Shown piece after piece: positions 54,289 to 63,159 of a stretch of DNA of 64,000 bases; position 1 is the first letter of the stretch; each line of letters starts with the position of its first letter. The notes beneath the pieces were generated by a model. It did no database searches. It was given only the letters and a program-made list of their open reading frames with translations, and was not told the DNA's origin. The stretch is from Cryobacterium sp. Y11 (GTDB lineage: Bacteria > Actinomycetota > Actinomycetes > Actinomycetales > Microbacteriaceae), in assembly GCF_002929535.1 (NCBI RefSeq), contig NZ_PJJO01000050.1, forward strand, positions 308 to 64,307, given 5' to 3'. Position numbers and translations under genes: made by a program.

Positions 54289-55167
54289 ATGGACGACAAA
54301 GATACCCTGGCTGATTTTCTCCGCTCGGCCCGGGCTCGACTCACGCCAGCCGATGTCGGGCTTCCAGTCAACCCGCTCGCGGCGGCCCGGCGAGTGCCGG
54401 GCCTTCGCCGTGACGAAGTGGCCGGGCTCGCCGGCGTGAGCGTGGACTACTACGCGCGCATGGAGCAGGGTCGGGTAACGCAGGCATCCGACGCAGTGGT
54501 CAATGCGCTCGCCGGGGTGCTGCACCTGAATGAGGCCGAGCGCAACTATCTGTTTTCGCTATTGTCGGCGTCGACCGGTGGGCGCACGCAACAGCGGCGT
54601 CGCACCCACACCGTTCGGCCGTCGGTGCGCACCATCATGGACTCCTTCGCCGCGCAGCCCGCGTTCGTGCTCGGCGTTGGCATGGACGTGCTGGCTATGA
54701 ACGACCTCGCCAAGCTGCTGCTCAAGGACTTCACGCCCGGAGTGGGGCTCGGGCGCAGCATGGCCAGATGGACATTCCTCGACCCAGCGGCGCGCACCCT
54801 GTACTTGGACTGGGACATTGTGGCGTGCGACGTGGCAGCCATGCTCCGCCACGACGCGCGATCCCACCCCAACGACCGGGCACTCAACGAACTCATTGGC
54901 GAGTTGACCGTGAAAAGCGACGAATTTCGCGCCTGGTGGAGTCAACACCGGGTGTGGGAGTGCACGTTCGGAGTTAAGCGTTTCGTGCACCCGATCGTTG
55001 GCCGGGTTGACGTGGACTACGAAACCTTCCCGGTTCCGGGCGAACCCGACCAACAACTCTTTGTCTACAGCACGCAACCTGGGTCTGCCTCAAGCGACGC
55101 CCTGCGCATTTTGGCCTCGTGGCGAACCAATCAAACGGATGCCGCCGCGCTCGAGTCCATTCGCTAG
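54289..55167 (+). CDS. Xre-family regulator with MmyB-like sensor domain
   Basis: The 292-residue protein has an N-terminal helix-turn-helix (GLRRDEVAGLAGVSVDYYARMEQGR) and a C-terminal MmyB-like ligand-binding domain with a PAS-like fold (FVLGVGMDVLAMNDLAKLLL, HRVWECTFGVKRF). Such regulators in actinobacteria bind small molecules and often control a nearby oxidoreductase. The GGAGGG site is only one base from ATG 54289. It is convergent with the aldo/keto reductase, so a link is unclear. Confidence 0.88.
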   Translation: MDDKDTLADFLRSARARLTPADVGLPVNPLAAARRVPGLRRDEVAGLAGVSVDYYARMEQGRVTQASDAVVNALAGVLHLNEAERNYLFSLLSASTGGRTQQRRRTHTVRPSVRTIMDSFAAQPAFVLGVGMDVLAMNDLAKLLLKDFTPGVGLGRSMARWTFLDPAARTLYLDWDIVACDVAAMLRHDARSHPNDRALNELIGELTVKSDEFRAWWSQHRVWECTFGVKRFVHPIVGRVDVDYETFPVPGEPDQQLFVYSTQPGSASSDALRILASWRTNQTDAAALESIR

Positions 55168-55171
55168 CGCT

Positions 55172-56149
55172 TTAGAACCCTTCGGGCATTCGCGGCAGGT
55201 ACGGTGCCTCGAGCCGCGCGCGCTCCTCCGTGCTGAGCTCGAGGTCGAGCGAGGCGATAGAGTCGTCGAGGTGCTGCTGCTTCGTTGCCCCGACGATCGG
55301 CGCCGTCACGGCAGGGTTGCCCGACACCCAGGCCAGGGCTACCTGAGCCCGCGGCACTCCGCGCTCGGCAGCAATGTCGGCCACGACGGACGCCACAGCG
55401 CGATCGCCGTCCTCCGCCTGCGAGTACAGGGCCTGGCTGATCAGATCCGTTTCGGTGCGGGCGGTCGTCTCGTCCCAGTCGCGGGTGAGTTTTCCGCGGG
55501 CAAGCGGGCTCCACGGGGTGAGGCCGATGCCGGCATCCGCTGCCAGCGGGTACATTTCTCGTTCCTCTTCGCGACTGATCAGGTTGTACTGGCTTTGCAT
55601 CGACACAAATGGCGTCCAGCCGTTCACCTGCTGCAGGCGCAGGGCCTTGGCAAACTGCCAGGCAAACATCGAGGAGGCGCCGAGGTAGCGTGCCTTACCT
55701 GAACGCACCACGTCGTGCAGGGCTTCGAGGGTTTCTTCGAGCGGCGTCAGCGGGTCGAAGCGGTGCACGATATAAAGGTCAACGTAGTCGAGGTCGAGCC
55801 GGCGCAGGCTGTTGTCAATTTCTTGCAGCACAGCCTTGCGCGACAGTCCGCTCTGGTTGGGTCCCTCGCCGACGGATCCATAGACCTTGGTGGCCACGAC
55901 GATTTCGTCTCGGTTGGCGTACTCCGCCAGAGCACGGCCGAGGATCTCTTCGCTCGATCCGGCCGAGTAGGCGTTTGCGGTGTCGAAGAAGTTGATGCCC
56001 GCCTCAACAGCCTGTCGAATGAAGGGCCGGCTGGTCGCCTCGGTCAGCGTCCACGCGTGGTTTCCGCGCTCCGGTTCGCCATAGCTCATGCAGCCAAGGG
56101 CGAGCGCCGAGACATCGAGGCCGGTGGTTCCGAGCTTCACGTACTTCAT
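55172..56149 (-). CDS. Aldo/keto reductase
   Basis: The 325-residue NADPH-dependent reductase has GINFFDTANAYSAGSSEEILG (Asp and Tyr of the tetrad), IVVATKVYG (Lys) and LYIVHRFD (His). It reduces aldehydes or ketones, as in the AKR11/YhdN group. AAAGGAG lies before ATG 56149. It lies downstream of the alcohol dehydrogenase, but two hairpins separate them. Confidence 0.88.
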   Translation of the reverse strand: MKYVKLGTTGLDVSALALGCMSYGEPERGNHAWTLTEATSRPFIRQAVEAGINFFDTANAYSAGSSEEILGRALAEYANRDEIVVATKVYGSVGEGPNQSGLSRKAVLQEIDNSLRRLDLDYVDLYIVHRFDPLTPLEETLEALHDVVRSGKARYLGASSMFAWQFAKALRLQQVNGWTPFVSMQSQYNLISREEEREMYPLAADAGIGLTPWSPLARGKLTRDWDETTARTETDLISQALYSQAEDGDRAVASVVADIAAERGVPRAQVALAWVSGNPAVTAPIVGATKQQHLDDSIASLDLELSTEERARLEAPYLPRMPEGF

Positions 56150-56170
56150 GGGACTCCTTTAATGACGGAT

Positions 56171-56204
56171 GCCCCGGGCCGCATTAAAAACTGCGGCCCG
56201 GGGC
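56171..56204 (-). terminator. Hairpin after the alcohol dehydrogenase gene
   Basis: A perfect 13-bp GC stem (56171-56183 with 56192-56204) around an 8-base AT-rich loop. No long T tract. Confidence 0.55.
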
Positions 56205-56225
56205 GGTTCATGCCTGGGTTTTATC

Positions 56226-56253
56226 GAGCCGCGCGGCTTATGCCGCGCGGCTC
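56226..56253 (-). terminator. Second hairpin after the alcohol dehydrogenase gene
   Basis: A 12-bp perfect stem (56226-56237 with 56242-56253), 8 bp downstream of the stop codon. With the preceding hairpin it should end the transcript. Confidence 0.5.
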
Positions 56254-56260
56254 GGAGCGC

Positions 56261-57328
56261 CTACGCGTCGACGCGAGCCTCGTTGGCAAACGTGGCAACG
56301 TCGATAACAAAACGGTAGCGCACGTCGCTGCGGATAACACGCTCGTATGCCTCGTTGACCTGATCGACCGAGATGATCTCAATGTCGGCGCCGATTCCGT
56401 GGGCGGCACAGAAGTCGAGCATTTCCTGGGTCTGGCGGATGCCACCGATCTTGGAGGCGGCGATGGCGCGACGCTGGGAGGCGAGCCACACCATCTTCAC
56501 GCTGTCAGGCTCGGTGGGGATTCCAACGTGCACGAGCGTGCCGTTGAGGGCGAGCAGCTTGAGGTAGCCCTCCAGCTCGAGGTTCGCGGCCACGGTGTTC
56601 ACGATGAGGTCGAAGTGGTTCTCGAGCTCGGTAAAGGTGGTCGGGTCGCTGGTGGCGTAGTAGTGGTCTGCGCCGAAACGCAGGCCGTCTTCCTTCTTGC
56701 TGAGGGTCTGGCTGAGTACGGTGACCTCGGCGCCGAGCGCGTGAGCGATCTTCACACCCATGTGTCCGAGGCCGCCCATGCCGAGAATGGCAACCTTCTT
56801 GCCGGGGCCGGCCTTCCAATTCGTGAGGGGGGAGAAGAGCGTGATGCCGGCGCAGAGCAGGGGAGCGGCCTCGGAGAGCTCGATGCCATCGGGGATGCCG
56901 AGCACGTAGTTCTCGTCGACAACGATCGCGGTGCTGTAGCCGCCGTTGGTGGGGGAGCCGTCGTGGTTGCGGTCGTTGTAGGTGCCGACCTCGCCCTTCA
57001 GGCAGTACTGCTCCTCGCCGGCGAGACAGTTGACGCACTCGCGGCAGGAGTCCACGAAGCAGCCAACACCCACACGGTCACCCACGCGGTAGCGGGTGAC
57101 GTCGCTGCCGACGGCGGAGACGATGCCGGCAATTTCGTGGCCAGGAACCATCGGGAACAGTCCCACGCCCCACTCGTCGCGAGCCTGGTGAATGTCAGAG
57201 TGGCAGATGCCAGCGAACTTGATGTCGATCGCCACGTCGTTGGCGCCGGGGGTGCGCAACTCGATCGTGGTGCGAGCAAGGGGCTGGTTGGCCGCGGGAG
57301 CGGCGAGAGCAGAAACGGTGGTCGTCAT
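56261..57328 (-). CDS. Zinc-dependent alcohol dehydrogenase (YahK/cinnamyl-alcohol-dehydrogenase-like)
   Basis: The 355-residue enzyme has GICHSDIHQ with the catalytic zinc ligands, GHEIAGIV, the structural zinc Cys set ([13 protein letters not shown]) and [17 protein letters not shown] for NADP. It reduces aldehydes or oxidises alcohols. ATG 57328 is chosen to match the family. Its ribosome site is weak. It is followed by two hairpins. Confidence 0.9.
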   Translation of the reverse strand: MTTTVSALAAPAANQPLARTTIELRTPGANDVAIDIKFAGICHSDIHQARDEWGVGLFPMVPGHEIAGIVSAVGSDVTRYRVGDRVGVGCFVDSCRECVNCLAGEEQYCLKGEVGTYNDRNHDGSPTNGGYSTAIVVDENYVLGIPDGIELSEAAPLLCAGITLFSPLTNWKAGPGKKVAILGMGGLGHMGVKIAHALGAEVTVLSQTLSKKEDGLRFGADHYYATSDPTTFTELENHFDLIVNTVAANLELEGYLKLLALNGTLVHVGIPTEPDSVKMVWLASQRRAIAASKIGGIRQTQEMLDFCAAHGIGADIEIISVDQVNEAYERVIRSDVRYRFVIDVATFANEARVDA

Positions 57329-57534
57329 AAAAGAAGATCTTTCAGTACAGATGATGAAATGCGAGGGAACCCCGTGCCGTGGCACGTGTCGACGGTGACA
57401 TCCGCTCGAACAACGTTACGCTGTGCCACCGACGTAGTCGGGGCCGGAGCGTGGCACTAACTGACCTACCCAGAGCATCCACTGCTCGCGCCAGCCCGGT
57501 CAGCCTGAGCCGGCTGACCAGGCTGCAGCGACGC

Positions 57535-57762
57535 CTAAGCCTTCTGAACGGTGATGGTCCAGGCAGCGTCGCCGACGCGATCAAAATTGGTGACCGGGTA
57601 GCCTTCCTCCGCGGCCCAGCGTGGCAGGGCATCCGTCGCTTGGGTGCAGTCGAAGTTGATGACCAACTCATCGCCCAGATCGAGCAGAGCAATGGCTTCT
57701 TTGGCCTCAACGATGGGGAACGGGCAAACTTGACCGTCGGTTTCAAGTACGTGTACTGCCAT
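57535..57762 (-). CDS. tusA: TusA-family sulfur carrier protein
   Basis: A 75-residue protein with the conserved CPFP motif (Cys13), which carries persulfide sulfur. AAGGAG precedes ATG 57762. It lies 60 bp downstream of the YeeE-type transporter and is probably in the same operon, as in many bacteria. Confidence 0.9.
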   Translation of the reverse strand: MAVHVLETDGQVCPFPIVEAKEAIALLDLGDELVINFDCTQATDALPRWAAEEGYPVTNFDRVGDAAWTITVQKA

Positions 57763-57822
57763 GGGGAATCTCCTTGTTTTGCGGTAAATTGTTGATGGGA
57801 ACGTGGCGCGAGGCGACGGATG

Positions 57823-58935
57823 CTAGCGGCGAACGGATGCCCGGGCGGCGCTGGGACCGGGCGCCGTCGCCTGGCTGGGCGAGCCCGCCGCTGCGGCATT
57901 GCGGGCGGAACGGGCCTTGGACGGCCCGGTGATGAAGAGCCGGGTGGCGGCGCCGGTGCCGAGGATCATAAAGCCGAAAGCCACCCAGCCCTGCAGCTCA
58001 AAGGAAGCCGTGTTGACCATGGCGTTGCCGATGGTGCAACCGCCGGCCAGGCTGGCGCCGATACCCATGAGGGCACCGCCGGCGATGCTGCGAACGGTGG
58101 TGATGGCATCCGGAATTCGAATGCGGAATTCTCCGCTGCCCTTGGCGGCGATGAAGGCTCCGGTCAGGATTCCGATCACCAGATAAACACCCCAGTCGAT
58201 GACCTCGGCGTCGCCGCTCACCAGATAGTTGACGATGTTTGACGACGGACCGGTGATTCCAAGACCCGCTTCGCGGCCGGTGGCCCAGCTCAACGGCCAG
58301 GCCAAAATAGCCAGCGCGGCAATCACGAGCGCGGTCGTGAACGCGCCCCACTGCTTCTCGAAGAGAAGATGGGCGATGCCGCGTTTACGGGGCGGCAAGG
58401 TGGCTAGGCGAGCTCCTGGGCGTTTGCGCAGGTGATGCCGGACCAGCAAACCAACCGCACTGGCCAACACAGCGATCAGGAGCCAGGGCGAGACGCCAAA
58501 CAGTCCGTGCACGGTTGCGGCCTCTACCGTTACGCTGCGCAGGCCGGAGACTCCCGTAGCCAGCACGCCGGTCTTTGAGATCGCGGAGAACAGCGCGTAG
58601 AAGATGAGCGCCAGCCAGCTGCCCACCAGACCCTCACCGGCGCGATAGTAGGTACCCGTGGCGCAGCCACCGGCGAGCACGATGGCGAAGCCAAAGAGGA
58701 AGGCTCCAAGAACCGTGGCGAGCCAAGGAAAAGCGCTGGACGACAACGAGATGACGCCGACTGCATCCAGGGTGAAGACCCCGACGCTCTGCACGGCGAT
58801 CACGATCAGAAACGCCGTGATCCAGCGGGTGTTGCCGGTGACCCAGAGATCACGGAATGCGCCGGTGACGCAGAAACGACCGCGTTGCATCGCGAAGCCG
58901 AGGGCAATACCCAGGCCCAAACCAGTGAGAAGCAT
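57823..58935 (-). CDS. YeeE/YedE family thiosulfate transporter
   Basis: The 370-residue membrane protein has the YeeE/YedE pattern with repeated glycine-cysteine motifs: GRFCVTGAFRD, LAGGCATGTYYRAGEG and LAGGCTIGNAMVN. In YeeE (TsuA) these Cys pass thiosulfate through the membrane. About ten helices are visible, and the last 40 residues are Ala/Ser-rich. The start ATG 58935 has GGGGA upstream. The TusA gene follows. Confidence 0.88.
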   Translation of the reverse strand: MLLTGLGLGIALGFAMQRGRFCVTGAFRDLWVTGNTRWITAFLIVIAVQSVGVFTLDAVGVISLSSSAFPWLATVLGAFLFGFAIVLAGGCATGTYYRAGEGLVGSWLALIFYALFSAISKTGVLATGVSGLRSVTVEAATVHGLFGVSPWLLIAVLASAVGLLVRHHLRKRPGARLATLPPRKRGIAHLLFEKQWGAFTTALVIAALAILAWPLSWATGREAGLGITGPSSNIVNYLVSGDAEVIDWGVYLVIGILTGAFIAAKGSGEFRIRIPDAITTVRSIAGGALMGIGASLAGGCTIGNAMVNTASFELQGWVAFGFMILGTGAATRLFITGPSKARSARNAAAAGSPSQATAPGPSAARASVRR

Positions 58936-59304
58936 GTCGTATCCCCGTTCATTTCAGCCTTCGTTAAAGACGTGAAGGCACCATTGACGCTACGACTCGT
59001 CGTCGGATCAGCGCCGCAGAAGTCGCCGGGTGACCCTGTGAGACGACACATTTGACTGCTTCACGGTTGAGCGCTACGCATCGAGGTCATGAACTCGTGA
59101 AAGCGATTCGTTGTGGCGGTCACGGGAGCTTTTCTATCCGCCAAAAATCGCGCTGTCTCGCCGCGTCAGCTAGGTCCAACCACATTTCTGAATCGACAGC
59201 CGCATTCACCGGCGCCACCATGCTCGCTTTTGCGCGTAGCCGTGGGGTATCGACTGGCGTTCGGCGGATGGAAACATTTTGCCGCAGAATGCGTTGTGTC
59301 TTGC
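58936..59304. other. Intergenic stretch without a recognisable gene
   Basis: 369 bp between divergent genes; I see no coding feature. It must hold promoters for both directions. Confidence 0.4.
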
Positions 59305-60336
59305 ATGAAGACCATTGTGTATAGCCAGACCGGTGACCCGTCCGTGCTCCAACTAGTCGATCGCCCGATGCGTGAACCGGGTGCGGGGGAGGTGCGGGTG
59401 CGCATCGTGGTGAGCGGGGTCAACCCCACCGATTGGAAGTCGCGTCGCGGCACGGTGCCGGGAGAAACGCTGGCATTCGCCGACGTCGTACCCAATCAAG
59501 ACGGCGCTGGCATAGTGGATGCGATCGGTGACGACGTCAAAACCGTCGTCGTTGGCGACCGGGTGTGGCTCGCGCTCGCCGCGTACCAGCGTGCCGATGG
59601 CGGCACCGCACAGGAGTACGCGGTACTGCCGGCGGAGCGCGTGTTCGCCTTGCCACCCGAGACGAGTTTCGACCAGGGCGCAAGCCTGGGAGTTCCGGCC
59701 GTCACGGCGTATCGCGCTCTGACGGTGGCCGAGGACGGCCCACGCTCGCTGTTGCCGGGAGCCCTGGCTGGCAAGACTGTGCTCGTGGCCGGCGGCGCTG
59801 GAGCCGTCGGACATGCCGCCATTCAGCTGGCGCGGTGGGCTGGCGCCATAGTGATCACGACGGTGAGCGGGCCGGCCAAGGCGGCGCTCGCTGCCGCCGC
59901 CGGCGCGCACCATGTGCTCACCTATACCGATTCCGACGTGGTCACCCAGATTCGCAGTATCGCGCCCGACGGTGTTGACCTGATCGTGGAGGTCGCCCCG
60001 GCCCAGAATTCCACCCTCGACCTCGCCGTTATTCGTAACCGGGGCTCGATCGCGGTCTACGCCAATAATGGCGGTGACCTGGTGACGCTCGACGTGCGCA
60101 AACACTTCAGCCTCAACGTGCGCTACCAGTTTGTGCTGCTCTATACGGTCGGCGCCGAGGTGGTGCAGCAGGCCGCCGCCGGCATCAATGCCGCACTCAG
60201 TGACGGCGCGCTCGACGTGGGAGCGGATGCGGGACTGCCGCTGCACCGCTTTGACCTCGCGCACACAGCGGATGCGCATGCCCTGGTCGAAAGTGGTGTC
60301 ACCGGCAAGGTGCTCATCGACGTGGCGGCTGCCTGA
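59305..60336 (+). CDS. NADPH:quinone reductase (zeta-crystallin-like)
   Basis: The 343-residue MDR has the NPTDWKSRRG and GAGIVDAIGDDV GroES part and VAGGAGAVGHAAIQLARWAGA for NADPH. It has no zinc Cys set, so it should be a one-electron quinone or enone reductase. ATG 59305 fits the family, with only a weak ribosome site. It is 65 bp before the acyl-CoA ligase. Confidence 0.85.
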   Translation: MKTIVYSQTGDPSVLQLVDRPMREPGAGEVRVRIVVSGVNPTDWKSRRGTVPGETLAFADVVPNQDGAGIVDAIGDDVKTVVVGDRVWLALAAYQRADGGTAQEYAVLPAERVFALPPETSFDQGASLGVPAVTAYRALTVAEDGPRSLLPGALAGKTVLVAGGAGAVGHAAIQLARWAGAIVITTVSGPAKAALAAAAGAHHVLTYTDSDVVTQIRSIAPDGVDLIVEVAPAQNSTLDLAVIRNRGSIAVYANNGGDLVTLDVRKHFSLNVRYQFVLLYTVGAEVVQQAAAGINAALSDGALDVGADAGLPLHRFDLAHTADAHALVESGVTGKVLIDVAAA

Positions 60337-60401
60337 TCACGGGTGTTGCGGCATCCGCTGGTCACGCGCCGTTCAGCTTGAAATCACGGGAGGATGGGGT
60401 C

Positions 60402-62090
60402 ATGGCAAACAATGAACACCAGCAGTGGGTCAAGAACTACCAACCGGGCGTTCCCGCCGAGATTGAACTCCCCACGGAGTCCCTCGTGGCGATGCTCGAG
60501 CGGTCAGTGGCCGAGGCCGGCGCGCACCCCGCGATGGAGTTCTTTGGGCGTCGAACGACCTACACCGAGCTCGGCGACCAGATCGACCGGGCAGCGGAGG
60601 GATTGCGTCACCTCGGGGTGCGAGCTGGCGATCGGGTGGCGCTGATCTTGCCGAACTGCCCTCAGCACGTCGTCGCGTTCTACGCGGTGCTGCGCCTCGG
60701 CGCGGTGGTGGTGGAGCACAACCCGCTCTATACCACCAGAGAACTACGCCACCAGTTCGAAGATCACCAGGCCCGCGTCGTCATCGCGTGGGACAAGGCG
60801 ACGGCCGCCGTGCGTGAGTTCCCGGCCGACATCGAGATAGACCATGTCGTCTCGGTCAATCTCCTCACGGAGTTTCCCGCCCTGAAACGCCTAGCCCTAC
60901 ACCTGCCGGTGAAGAGCCTGCGTGAGTCACGCGCGGCGCTGTCCGGCCCGGCGCCGGGAACGATGTCGTGGAAAGACCTGCTCGGTCACGGCGTAATTGA
61001 TTCGGAGCATCCGCGCCCCTCGGTCGATGACCTGGCCGCCATCCAGTACACCTCGGGCACCACTGGCACGCCAAAGGGGGTCATGCTCACGCATTTCAAC
61101 CTGTATTCCAATGCCCTGCAGGGTGAGGCGTGGATGCACGGCGCGGAGTATCGCAAAGAAATCTTCTACGCCATCCTGCCGATGTTCCACGCGTTCGGAA
61201 TGACCCTCTACCTGACCTACGGCATCCGCAAGCAGGGGCTACTCGTGCTGTTCCCAAAGTTCGAGCCCGGTCTGATTCTCGCCGCCATGAAGAAGTCGCC
61301 CGCCACGGTCTACTGCGCGGTGCCGCCGATCTACGAGCGCACGGCGCTCGCCGCAAAGGAAAAGGGGATCTCGCTGCGGTCGTGCAAGTACTGCATTTCG
61401 GGCGCCATGAATCTACCCGATCACGTCGTAGAGCTCTGGGAGTCGGTGTCGGGCGGGCTTCTGGTGGAGGGATATGGCATGACCGAGTCCTCTCCGGTCG
61501 CCCTCGGCAATCCGTTTCATGCCAGCCGACGCACGGGCACGATCGGTGTGCCGTTCCCGTCGACTCTGATGAAGGTGGTCGATCTGGATGACCCGAACAC
61601 TGAGGTGCCTGTGGGGCAGCCCGGTGAGCTGCTACTGAAGGGGCCGCAGGTTTTTCAGGGGTATTGGAACAACCCGGAGGAGACCGCGAAGACTCTCCTG
61701 CCCAATGGTTGGCTGCGCACCGGCGATATCGTGACCGTGGATGAGGATGGCTTCACCACGATCGTCGACCGCGCTAAGGAGCTCATCATCACCGGCGGCT
61801 TCAACGTCTCGCCCTCCGAAGTGGAGGCCGTTTTACGGCTGCACCCAAGCGTCAGCGACGCTGCCGTGTTCGGCCGGCCGCTCGAGCGGGGTGGGGAGAT
61901 GGTCGTCGCCGCGATCGAGCTCAAGCCGGGTGCCACCCTTGATGAGGATGCCTTGCGGGCGCACTGCCGGGAACACCTCGCGGCCTACAAGATTCCGCGG
62001 CGAGTCGTGCAAATCGAGAACACGCCGCGCTCGATGCTCGGCAAGGTTTTGCGCAAGCAGGTTCGGGAGCAGGTTTTGCCGCTGCTGTGA
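60402..62090 (+). CDS. Long-chain fatty-acid-CoA ligase (acyl-CoA synthetase)
   Basis: The 562-residue enzyme has the AMP-binding signatures YTSGTTGTPKG, GYGMTESSPV, GWLRTGDI and KELIITGGFNVSPSEVE, with the catalytic Lys near the end (SMLGKVLRK). It activates fatty acids with ATP and CoA in the cytoplasm. GGGAGG lies before ATG 60402. It follows the quinone reductase on the same strand. Confidence 0.92.
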   Translation: MANNEHQQWVKNYQPGVPAEIELPTESLVAMLERSVAEAGAHPAMEFFGRRTTYTELGDQIDRAAEGLRHLGVRAGDRVALILPNCPQHVVAFYAVLRLGAVVVEHNPLYTTRELRHQFEDHQARVVIAWDKATAAVREFPADIEIDHVVSVNLLTEFPALKRLALHLPVKSLRESRAALSGPAPGTMSWKDLLGHGVIDSEHPRPSVDDLAAIQYTSGTTGTPKGVMLTHFNLYSNALQGEAWMHGAEYRKEIFYAILPMFHAFGMTLYLTYGIRKQGLLVLFPKFEPGLILAAMKKSPATVYCAVPPIYERTALAAKEKGISLRSCKYCISGAMNLPDHVVELWESVSGGLLVEGYGMTESSPVALGNPFHASRRTGTIGVPFPSTLMKVVDLDDPNTEVPVGQPGELLLKGPQVFQGYWNNPEETAKTLLPNGWLRTGDIVTVDEDGFTTIVDRAKELIITGGFNVSPSEVEAVLRLHPSVSDAAVFGRPLERGGEMVVAAIELKPGATLDEDALRAHCREHLAAYKIPRRVVQIENTPRSMLGKVLRKQVREQVLPLL

Positions 62091-62267
62091 AAAAGCGCGC
62101 TCGGTTTCGCCTGCAGATTAGCGCCGACTAATCGCCGGGCACGTCGCGGCACGTGTGTGAGAAGCCCGCCCGTGTTCAAACCAGTGCCAACTCCTCAAAC
62201 ACGTGCCACGAGAACGCGGCGCCTCTATTCGGCGAGCAGGGTCCAGTTTTCGTCGGCGCTGACGACG

Positions 62268-62782
62268 ATGGCCGACGGGCCGGAGCTGAGTGGCACGGTT
62301 CCCGCGTATGCCCCGTCGTGGGGTGATGTTCTCGACATTTACGAAGCGGCCGGCATGCCTAAGTCGTCGCTGAGTGATCTGACCCCGGAGTTCGTTCAGC
62401 TGACCTCGGCGGAGGTGATTGCAGCGCTCGTCGAGATGTCGCGCGAGGCCGCTGCCGAGTCGCAGCGTGGCTCGCACTTCAAGCCAGCGCTGACCAATGA
62501 CGAGCTGGCGTTCTACGACGCGGTGGCGCAAAACGAGTCCGCGGTGGATCTGCAGGGCGTGGGCAAGCTGGCCGACATCGCCCGGGGCTGGTGCAGGTGA
62601 TGCGGCGTGACGTGCGCACCGACTGGACCGTGCGCGACGACGTGTGCGCCAAGCTGCGCTGGTCGATCAAGCGGCTGCTCGTGTTGCACGGCTACCCGCC
62701 CGACCAGCAGCCGGCCGCAATCAAACTGGCAATGGAGCAAATGGAGTCGATGGCGCTGTGGTTTGCGGAGGCGCGTGCCTAG
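62268..62782 (+). pseudogene. hsdR: C-terminal remnant of type I restriction subunit HsdR
   Basis: The frames read AGMPKSSLSDLTPEF, VQLTSAEVIAALVEMSRE, LTNDELAFYDAVAQNESAV and, after a frameshift near 62585, RRDVRTDWTVRDDVCAKLRWSIKRLL and GYPPDQQ. This is the DUF3387 tail of HsdR. An in-frame deletion of about 50 residues joins PEF to VQLTS. The helicase and nuclease parts are gone, so restriction is not possible. Confidence 0.8.
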
Positions 62783-63159
62783 AAAGTCGGCGTTGCACCA
62801 GCGGCGGGTGGTCGTTCTGTCGATTTTCGGTGGTGGCTCGGTGGTCAAGGGGGAAGAAATCTCATAAGTCATGGCTGTTCAATGTTTCGTTGGAGGAGAG
62901 GGCACCGCGGCCGCGAGTGGCGCGGGACGAGGAATTCGATCAGGCGCGGAGAGTGTTTCGCCGAAGGTATCTGCCGAGAGTCGGACGAGGCCGAAAGCCT
63001 GTCGCCCGATGACCGTTCGAGATCCGGTACTCGGATTTTGGAGGTCTCACGAGGAACGCTAGTGGATTGTTCCGGTGAAGCCAACGGAAAATCACGAAGC
63101 CCCGCCCACTTTCGATCGGTGCGTGATCGCCAGAGGGCGGGGCGACGTACGATCAGTGG
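62783..63159. other. Intergenic stretch without a recognisable gene
   Basis: 377 bp with no known frame, probably residue of the restriction locus and the promoter of the next gene. Confidence 0.4.

Noticed and set aside
55715-57460. A 581-codon open frame on the plus strand
   Set aside because: It lies opposite the aldo/keto reductase and alcohol dehydrogenase genes, whose motifs are intact, and has no domain of its own.
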